From Rhodobacteraceae bacterium Alg231-04 (lineage in GTDB: Bacteria > Pseudomonadota > Alphaproteobacteria > Rhodobacterales > Rhodobacteraceae), in NCBI GenBank assembly GCA_900143635.1, contig FREY01000001.1, forward strand, positions 93,324 to 157,323: a stretch of DNA of 64,000 bases, given 5' to 3'. The notes beneath the pieces were generated by a model. That model made no database searches. It saw nothing but the letters and a program-made list of their open reading frames with translations, and was not told where the DNA came from. The position numbers and the translations under genes were made by a program. Below are positions 58,458 through 64,000 of the stretch, piece by piece. Numbering within the stretch: the first letter of the stretch is position 1; the number at the start of each line of letters is the position of its first letter.

Positions 58458-59397
58458 TCTTTCAAACCCCGTTCCGCTTACCAAACCACGTAGCCAGTGG
58501 CTGAGTGTCTGGGACCAGTTCAAGCAGCACAAGGGCGCGCTGATGGGCGGCGGATTCCTCGCCTTCATCACCCTCGCTGTGCTGATCGGCCCCTATATCT
58601 GGACACTGGATCCGCAAAAGCTGGATATCCGCAACAAGGATCTGCGGCCGATCTTCAATGCAATCTGGGACAGCGACGCAAAGGTGTCCTGGGCGCATCC
58701 CTTCGGCACCGACAACCTTGGCCGTGACGGGCTGTCAAACCTGCTGGCTGGTGGGCGCACCTCGATGGCGGTGGGCTGGGCGGCGATGCTGCTGACGCTG
58801 GGCATCGGCACATCGGTTGGGGTGATCGCCGGTTTTTTCAAGAAACTGGACGGCCCGCTGATGCGGCTGACCGATCTGTTCCTGTCGCTGCCGATCCTGC
58901 CGCTGCTGCTGGTCGCTGTGACGCTGTTCAGACAGCCGCTGCGCGCCAACTTTGGTCCTGAGGGTGGCATGTTCATCCTGATCGTGGCGATCATCGGCAT
59001 CACCAGCTGGATGCCCACCGCGCGGATCGTGCGCGGTGATATTCTGGCGCTGAAGGAACGCGAGTTCGTACTGGCCGCGCGCTCCATCGGCACACGGCCC
59101 GGTGCGATCATCCGGCGCCATTTGCTGCCCAATGTGATCTCGCCGATCATGGTCTCGGCCACGCTGGGTCTGGCGGCGGCGATCATCACCGAAAGCGCGT
59201 TGTCCTTCCTTGGTGTTGGCTTCCCCTCCGACTTCCCCACTTGGGGAAAGATGCTGGCAGACGCCGTGCAGCGGATGGAGGAATTCCCCGAGCGCGTTAT
59301 GCTGCCGGGGATTGCGATCTCGCTGACCGTGCTGAGTGTGAACTATCTGGGTGACGGGTTGCGCGACGCGCTGGATCCGCGCATTCGCGGCCGCTAA
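58450..59397 (+). CDS. peptide-type ABC transporter permease (DppC-like)
   Basis: A 315-aa permease. N-terminal cytoplasmic segment SQWLSVWDQFKQHKGALMGG, then the OppC-type helix; EAA loop FVLAARSIGTRPGAIIRRHL; C-terminal GDGLRDALDPRIRGR, usual for DppC. The start ATG 58450 overlaps the end of the previous gene by 8 bases; an in-frame ATG six codons earlier is less likely. A terminator follows. Confidence 0.92.
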   Translation: MTDLSNPVPLTKPRSQWLSVWDQFKQHKGALMGGGFLAFITLAVLIGPYIWTLDPQKLDIRNKDLRPIFNAIWDSDAKVSWAHPFGTDNLGRDGLSNLLAGGRTSMAVGWAAMLLTLGIGTSVGVIAGFFKKLDGPLMRLTDLFLSLPILPLLLVAVTLFRQPLRANFGPEGGMFILIVAIIGITSWMPTARIVRGDILALKEREFVLAARSIGTRPGAIIRRHLLPNVISPIMVSATLGLAAAIITESALSFLGVGFPSDFPTWGKMLADAVQRMEEFPERVMLPGIAISLTVLSVNYLGDGLRDALDPRIRGR

Positions 59398-59413
59398 GCC
59401 CCATGCCAAACAG

Positions 59414-59442
59414 AAAAAGCCCCGCCTCGGCGGGGCTTTTTT
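59414..59442. terminator. bidirectional terminator after the permeases
   Basis: AAAAAGCCCCGCC - TC - GGCGGGGCTTTTT, perfect 13-bp stem with A and T runs on either side; serves the permease unit and the convergent DUF3422 gene. Confidence 0.9.
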
Positions 59443-59466
59443 ATGCAGAGGGAAAGACATCCTCGC

Positions 59467-60747
59467 CTAATGCAAGCGCTTTTTCACCCGCTGAACGGCA
59501 TACCAGACTAAGCCCACCACCGGCAAGGTGATCAGAGCGACCAGATTGCCCTTGCTCAGCTCAAAGGCCTTGGCCGCCGGGTAGAGCAAATAGCCCGCCA
59601 GCGTCACCGCATAATAGCTGATCGCCACCACAGACAGACCTTCAACCGTGTGCTGAAGCCGAAGCGCCAGATCCGCGCGCCGGTCCATGCTTTCCAACAG
59701 TGCCTGGTTCATCGCGCTGCGTTCCACATCCACCCGTGTCCTCAGCAATTCACCGGTGCGGCGCGCCCGGTCCGCCAGCGTCGCCATTCGGTCTTCTACT
59801 GACTTCACGGTCCGCATCGCAGGCTCGTAGCGCCGCATCATGAAGTCATCAAATGTCTGGAAACCACCGAACCGTTCCTCGCGCAGCAACCCCGTTCGCT
59901 GGGTCACCAGCGCCTCGTATGCGCCTGTGGCTCCAAACCTGAAGGCCGACCGCGCGCCCATTGCTTCCAATTCAGCCGAGATGTTCAACAGCTCACTCAG
60001 GGTCTGCTCCGCCGGCGCCTCCCCTTCCGTGAGCTGGGCCATCAACCCGCTCAGCTGCGCGTCCAGACCGGCGATCTTGGGCAATAGCGCCCGCGCCCGC
60101 GAAAACCCCAGCATAGACATCGTCTTATATGTTTCGATCTCGCACAGGCGCTGTACAATCCGTCCAATGCGGCGCTGGCCGGTGCCGGGCGTCACAAAAA
60201 CTGCAAAGCGAATGTGGCCAGCAGGATCGATACGAAAATCGCTTGCGACCACTGCATTGTCATCCAGCACCTCAGCTGCTGCCGTGCTTTCCGGCACGAA
60301 CCAGTCATTCAGACAGCGGGCCACCTGTTCGGCGCCGGGGCGCTCTTCGAGCCGCATCAGTAACGAGGTGATCCGCTGCCCCGGGGCCTCTGCCAGCCAG
60401 TCCTCGGGAAAGACAGAAAAATCCGCGGGATCATAGGACCTTGCGCTGACCCCTTCACTGTAAGCCGTATAGGAGACAAACTCCGTATGCTGCTCCCATT
60501 TTAACGCATAGCGCCCGATCTGCGCCGAATGATGCGTCGCACCGGGTTGTGGATGAGGAGCTCCATGACGGTCCAACAGAGCGATCAAGTGACGACGATC
60601 TAGGTCCTTGTCGCGGTAGACTGCCTCTTGTGGCTGCTTCACGGCCAGATAAGCCACCGTCGCAGGGCATCCCATGACCGGGAAGGGTCGGGCATGAAGT
60701 TCATTGGCCAGCGGGTAACGCAGCGGGTGGTCTTGAATCGGCGGCAT
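59467..60747 (-). CDS. DUF3422 family membrane protein
   Basis: A 426-aa protein matching DUF3422: N-terminal PLRYPLANELHARPFPVMGC, WEQHTEFVSYTAYSEG, a central helical part with SMLGFSRARALLPKIAGLDA, and two C-terminal membrane helices (VEGLSVVAISYYAVTLAGYL and LVALITLPVVGLVWYAV). Layout resembles CorA-like membrane-anchored coiled-coil proteins; the function is not known to me. Start chosen at MPPIQDHPLRYP because AGGAG lies 8 bases ahead; a longer in-frame ATG is less likely. The 236 bases upstream contain an AT-rich stretch and one hairpin. Confidence 0.85.
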   Translation of the reverse strand: MPPIQDHPLRYPLANELHARPFPVMGCPATVAYLAVKQPQEAVYRDKDLDRRHLIALLDRHGAPHPQPGATHHSAQIGRYALKWEQHTEFVSYTAYSEGVSARSYDPADFSVFPEDWLAEAPGQRITSLLMRLEERPGAEQVARCLNDWFVPESTAAAEVLDDNAVVASDFRIDPAGHIRFAVFVTPGTGQRRIGRIVQRLCEIETYKTMSMLGFSRARALLPKIAGLDAQLSGLMAQLTEGEAPAEQTLSELLNISAELEAMGARSAFRFGATGAYEALVTQRTGLLREERFGGFQTFDDFMMRRYEPAMRTVKSVEDRMATLADRARRTGELLRTRVDVERSAMNQALLESMDRRADLALRLQHTVEGLSVVAISYYAVTLAGYLLYPAAKAFELSKGNLVALITLPVVGLVWYAVQRVKKRLH

Positions 60748-60935
60748 TTTCTTGGCTCCTGATACGCAGGCCAACCTATCCGACAAAACAACATTGTAAA
60801 GAAATCTTTTATTTCAATGCGTTACTTGGATACGATGGCATGCAGAAGCGAATTTTCAAGTAATTTGAATGGCTTCGTTACCTCTATCGCAACACGCCAG
60901 ATGACCCGCCGATATTGATTGAGAAACAAATCAGC

Positions 60936-60964
60936 TTTGGGGCACGTTCAAAACGCGCCCCAAA
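60936..60964 (-). terminator. stem-loop after the flavodoxin-like gene
   Basis: TTTGGGGCACGTT / AACGCGCCCCAAA, 13-bp stem with one mismatch and a 3-base loop, 20 bases beyond the stop; the T run is weak. Confidence 0.5.
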
Positions 60965-60983
60965 CGTGAAATCGCGCGGTACT

Positions 60984-61553
60984 TCAGGCGGAAAATCTAC
61001 CAGCCGTTGCCGCGACGTGAGCCCCATAGTCAAAAGCAGACGTCAGATCGCCCGACCTTGGCGCCTGTTCAGGCGAAGCATCTGCTGGTGAAATCGCCAT
61101 TGCACCCGCACTGCCCCCAACCCAATTCCGGTCGACAGGTCCGTTTCCCATTGCATTTGCAGGCAATTGGTTCAACGGTGCCCACAGCATACCGTGCTGC
61201 CCAGCGAAGGTTCGCATGTAGTTGAGCGTATCTCCCTTGTCGCCGACAACACTGGCCGAGTTGGTGAAACCGCCAGCCAGCTTATTTTCCCATTTGCGAT
61301 CGAACCAACGTTTTGAGCTCTCATCGGCGAAGCGCTTAAATTGCCAGGCGACACCGGCCATGTAGGTGGGTGACCCAAAGATGAGCCCATCCGCCCGATC
61401 CGCTTCTGTCCAAAACCCATCAGGGACAATTCCATCTTCTGTTATCGACCACAGCCGGGCCTCACCAGCAGATTGCGCACCCTCGAGCACCGCCTGCGCC
61501 TGCCTTGCAGTGTGGCCATAGCTTGAGAAGTAGATGATTTCTATTCGGGGCAT
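60984..61553 (-). CDS. flavodoxin-like protein / NAD(P)H-quinone reductase type
   Basis: A 189-aa flavoprotein of the flavodoxin/WrbA fold. FMN-phosphate loop IIYFSSYGHTARQAQAVL, FGSPTYMAGVAWQFKRFADE, then KLAGGFTNSASVVGDKGDTL as in WrbA and related NAD(P)H:quinone reductases. It is divergent from an HxlR regulator and is its likely target. Likely role: two-electron reduction of quinones or other electrophiles, inferred from family and context. Confidence 0.84.
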   Translation of the reverse strand: MPRIEIIYFSSYGHTARQAQAVLEGAQSAGEARLWSITEDGIVPDGFWTEADRADGLIFGSPTYMAGVAWQFKRFADESSKRWFDRKWENKLAGGFTNSASVVGDKGDTLNYMRTFAGQHGMLWAPLNQLPANAMGNGPVDRNWVGGSAGAMAISPADASPEQAPRSGDLTSAFDYGAHVAATAGRFSA

Positions 61554-61606
61554 TTTGAACTCCTTGCCTAGTTGCAGGCAGAAGATGGCGGCCTTACAAA
61601 CATAAA

Positions 61607-61636
61607 GTAAGTAATTACCATTTAGTAATCAGTTAC
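61607..61636. promoter_or_regulatory. two GTAA-N4-TTAC sites between the flavodoxin-like and HxlR genes
   Basis: GTAAGTAATTAC (61607-61618) and GTAATCAGTTAC (61625-61636), each an inverted repeat GTAA-N4-TTAC, with centres 18 bases apart. Site spacing and sequence resemble those bound by HxlR-type regulators such as YodB and QorR. They lie in the 100-base divergent spacer. Confidence 0.65.
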
Positions 61637-61653
61637 CAAAAGGAAACCGAAAG

Positions 61654-62007
61654 ATGCCAGCAAACGAATGCCCCATGGATCCGCTTCTGCGGGCGGTGAC
61701 GGGGCGATGGACAACCTACATCCTTTGGCTGTTGGCCAATGAAGGACCAGTACGCTTTGGTGAATTAATGGGGCTGATGCCAAAAATTTCGGCGAAGGTT
61801 CTAACCGATCGGCTTCGTATGCTGGAGAAAAATGGAATTGTTCTTCGCGAACAGAAAAGCACGATCCCGCCGGAGGTAAGCTATCAATTGACGCCGCAAG
61901 GCCGCGACCTCCTTGGAGCACTTCAGGCACTCAACCGTGTCGCAAGGGAATGGGAACGCGCCGGATGGAGCTTAGACAGAGGGTTCCCCGAGACAGCTAT
62001 CCAATAG
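61654..62007 (+). CDS. HxlR/MarR-like winged-helix transcriptional regulator
   Basis: A 117-aa regulator: MPANECPMDPLLRAVTGRW, then FGELMGLMPKISAKVLTDRL and LREQKSTIPPEVSYQLTPQG, the HxlR winged helix. The sole cysteine is Cys6, at the position of the redox-sensing cysteine of YodB, HypR and QorR. Probably a repressor of the divergent flavodoxin gene that is released when Cys6 is modified by quinones or other electrophiles; the target and the mechanism are inferences from family and position. Confidence 0.87.
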   Translation: MPANECPMDPLLRAVTGRWTTYILWLLANEGPVRFGELMGLMPKISAKVLTDRLRMLEKNGIVLREQKSTIPPEVSYQLTPQGRDLLGALQALNRVAREWERAGWSLDRGFPETAIQ

Positions 62008-62040
62008 AAAAGGCCCCGCCTGTTCAGACGGGGCCTTCTT
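62008..62040. terminator. bidirectional terminator between hxlR and pntB
   Basis: AAAAGGCCCCG - loop - CGGGGCCTT, 9-bp core stem with A/T runs; serves the convergent regulator and pntB. Confidence 0.82.
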
Positions 62041-62059
62041 GATCGCTTCTGTTTGCCAG

Positions 62060-63493
62060 TTACTGGATCAGTGTCAGCAGCTGATCGAGGCTGGCCTTGG
62101 CGTCACCATAGAACATCCGGGTGTTCTCTTTGAAGAACAGCGGGTTTTCGATGCCCGAATAACCGGTGCCCTGACCGCGTTTGGAGACAAACACCTGCTT
62201 GGCTTTCCAGCATTCCAGAACCGGCATACCAGCGATGGGCGAGTTGGGGTCTTCCTGAGCGGCCGGGTTCACGATGTCATTGGAGCCAATGACGATCGCC
62301 ACGTCGGTGTCCGGGAAGTCCTCGTTGATCTCGTCCATTTCCATAACGATGTCGTAAGGCACTTTGGCTTCGGCCAGGAGCACGTTCATGTGGCCCGGCA
62401 GACGGCCTGCGACCGGGTGGATCGCGAAGCGCACGGTCTTGCCTTTGGCGCGCAGACGACGGGTGAGCTCGGCCACGTTCTGCTGTGCCTGTGCCACCGC
62501 CATACCGTAGCCGGGGATGATGATGACGCTGTCAGCTTCTTCCAGCGCAGTCGCCACGCCGTCACCGTCGATGGCCACCTGTTCGCCCTCAACCTCCATC
62601 TGCGGACCTGCCGTGCCGCCGAAGCCGCCGAGGATCACAGAAACGAAGGAGCGGTTCATCGCCTTACACATGATGTAGGAGAGGATGGCACCGGAGGAGC
62701 CAACCAGCGCGCCAACAACGATCAGCAGATCATTGCCAAGGCTGAAGCCAATCGCCGCTGCGGCCCAGCCCGAGTAGCTGTTCAGCATGGAGACGACCAC
62801 CGGCATGTCGGCGCCGCCGATGCCCATGATCAGGTGGTAGCCGATGAACAGCGCCGCCAGTGTCATCACGATCAGCGGAAGCAGGCCGCCGGTGTTGCAA
62901 TACCAGATCAGCGCAATGGCCGAGATCACAGCTGCACTCGCGTTCAGCATGTGGCCGCCCGGCAGTTTAGTCGCAGCAGAGGAGACCTTGCCCGCCAGTT
63001 TGCCATAAGCCACAACCGAGCCGGTGAAGGTCACCGCACCGATAAAGACACCGAGGAACAGTTCCACCCGCAGGATCGACTGTTCGACCGGGGTTTTATG
63101 CGCCAGAAGGGCGGCAAACCCGTCCAGATGGTGACGTGCCTCTTCCGACATGGCCAGAACATTGCCCAGCTCGAAGTGGGCGATCAGACCAACAAAGACA
63201 GCGGCCAGACCAACCAGCGAGTGCATCGCGGCAACCAGCTGTGGCATCTCGGTCATCTGGACCTTCTTGGCCACATAGGTGCCGATCATGCCGCCGCCTG
63301 CGATCAGCAGCAACGACAGCAGCCACAGGCCCGAACCGGGGCCGACGAGAGTGGCAAAAACCGCCAACGCCATGCCGACGATACCGTACCAGACAGCGCG
63401 TTTTGCGCTCTCCTGGCCGGAGAGACCGCCCAGGGAGAGGATGAAAAGAACAGCCGCAACAACATAGGCGGCAGTGGTAAATCCGAATTCCAT
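62060..63493 (-). CDS. pntB: NAD(P) transhydrogenase subunit beta
   Basis: A 477-aa proton-translocating transhydrogenase subunit. Roughly nine membrane helices (residues 1-260) followed by the NADP(H)-binding domain III, with [20 protein letters not shown] and [17 protein letters not shown]. It uses the proton gradient to drive NADH + NADP+ toward NADPH. Transcribed after pntA with a 13-base gap. Confidence 0.96.
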   Translation of the reverse strand: MEFGFTTAAYVVAAVLFILSLGGLSGQESAKRAVWYGIVGMALAVFATLVGPGSGLWLLSLLLIAGGGMIGTYVAKKVQMTEMPQLVAAMHSLVGLAAVFVGLIAHFELGNVLAMSEEARHHLDGFAALLAHKTPVEQSILRVELFLGVFIGAVTFTGSVVAYGKLAGKVSSAATKLPGGHMLNASAAVISAIALIWYCNTGGLLPLIVMTLAALFIGYHLIMGIGGADMPVVVSMLNSYSGWAAAAIGFSLGNDLLIVVGALVGSSGAILSYIMCKAMNRSFVSVILGGFGGTAGPQMEVEGEQVAIDGDGVATALEEADSVIIIPGYGMAVAQAQQNVAELTRRLRAKGKTVRFAIHPVAGRLPGHMNVLLAEAKVPYDIVMEMDEINEDFPDTDVAIVIGSNDIVNPAAQEDPNSPIAGMPVLECWKAKQVFVSKRGQGTGYSGIENPLFFKENTRMFYGDAKASLDQLLTLIQ

Positions 63494-63506
63494 GACCCGC
63501 TACTCC

Positions 63507-64000
63507 TTAGGATTTCTGGAACATGGCGAGCATGCGCCGAGTCACGAGGAAGCCGCCGAAGATATTGATTCCGGCCATGAAAACACTGAGCGCTGCCAAA
63601 ATGATCACTAAGGCTGAGCTGGAGCCGATCTGCATCAGCGCCCCCAGAATGATGATCGAGGAGATCGCGTTGGTCACCGCCATCAGCGGTGTGTGCAAGG
63701 AATGCGCCACGCCCCAGATTACCTGGAAGCCGACAAAGCATGCCAGCACAAAGACGATGAAGTGCTGCATGAAGGAGGCCGGTGCAAAGAGACCCGCCAG
63801 CAGGATCAGACCGCCGCCAACAGCCAAGAGGGTGACCTGCTGTTTGGTGGCTGCTTTGAAGGCTGCCGCTTCCTGTGCCTTTTTCTCTTCCGGGGTCAGT
63901 TCCGGCACCACTTCCTTGGGCTTGGCCGCGATGGCCTGCACTTTCGGGGGCGGTGGCGGGAAGGTGATCTCACCCTGGTGGGTGACGGTGGCGCCACGGA
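63507..64000 (-). CDS. pntA: NAD(P) transhydrogenase subunit alpha, 3' part
   Basis: The frame is open to the right edge, so the N-terminal NAD-binding domain lies outside the window. Visible: a Pro-rich link ([17 protein letters not shown]), a charged Lys/Glu helix, then four membrane helices ([68 protein letters not shown]) ending [14 protein letters not shown], which matches the C-terminal domain of single-chain PntA. In some alphaproteobacteria this part is a separate gene (pntAB); here the frame continues through the Pro-rich link, favouring one chain. Confidence 0.9.
   Translation of the reverse strand, partial: RGATVTHQGEITFPPPPPKVQAIAAKPKEVVPELTPEEKKAQEAAAFKAATKQQVTLLAVGGGLILLAGLFAPASFMQHFIVFVLACFVGFQVIWGVAHSLHTPLMAVTNAISSIIILGALMQIGSSSALVIILAALSVFMAGINIFGGFLVTRRMLAMFQKS

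Overview
The window is a piece of chromosome from an alphaproteobacterium, most likely a marine member of the Rhodobacteraceae (Roseobacter group: Phaeobacter, Ruegeria, Leisingera or similar). This rests on high-GC coding sequence, a 14-subunit complex I operon interrupted by the small genes typical of that family (DUF5333, DUF5337, small lipoproteins), NuoE with a C-terminal extension, birA directly after nuoN, RNase J with type III pantothenate kinase, and a leucine (liu) operon. It is dense, ordinary chromosome. I saw no rRNA, tRNA, CRISPR, insertion sequence or prophage.

Layout. 0-6.5 kb: the end of an ornithine-cyclodeaminase-family gene, an orphan BrnA-like antitoxin, prfC with a terminator-like hairpin in its leader, an overlapping pair (unknown gene plus glycosyltransferase), the RNA helicase rhlE, and a 59-aa CPSC protein. 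6.5-26.7 kb (all minus): one long operon read nuoA-B-C-D-E-(DUF5337)-F-(lipoprotein)-(DUF5333)-G-(lipoprotein)-H-I-(CMD-like)-J-K-L-M-N, then a terminator and birA-coaX-rnj. A promoter candidate lies just ahead of nuoA. 26.8-35.0 kb (minus): a complete leucine/isovalerate degradation operon, liuA - acyl-CoA synthetase - liuB - liuD - liuE - liuC, with a perfect TetR-style palindrome over the likely start of transcription. 35.2-37.2 kb: a DegT-type aminotransferase and a phosphoglycolate phosphatase. 37.3-45.5 kb (plus): glmU-glmS-alkD-like, a small lipoprotein, moaA, waaA, an LPS-core-type glycosyltransferase, and a 76-aa protein with a structured leader.

45.5-59.4 kb is the most distinctive part. 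Two divergent units appear to build a peptide or acyl-amino-acid scavenging system. Leftward run a fused double-ATPase ABC protein, an ArgE-like deacetylase and four tandem paralogous M20 amidohydrolases. Rightward run two paralogous family-5 solute-binding proteins of equal length (566 aa) and two permeases. Together they form one complete ABC importer with two receptors and five cytoplasmic metallo-deacylases.

59.4-64 kb: a DUF3422 membrane protein, a flavodoxin-like protein divergent from an HxlR regulator with two GTAA-N4-TTAC sites between them, and pntB plus the 3' end of pntA.

Four copies of a short intergenic element (core GGGA(G)TATTT...GAAAAGATGAA or GCAAGAGGAA) lie between 23.8 and 35.1 kb. 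All product names come from reading motifs by eye; no database search was run.
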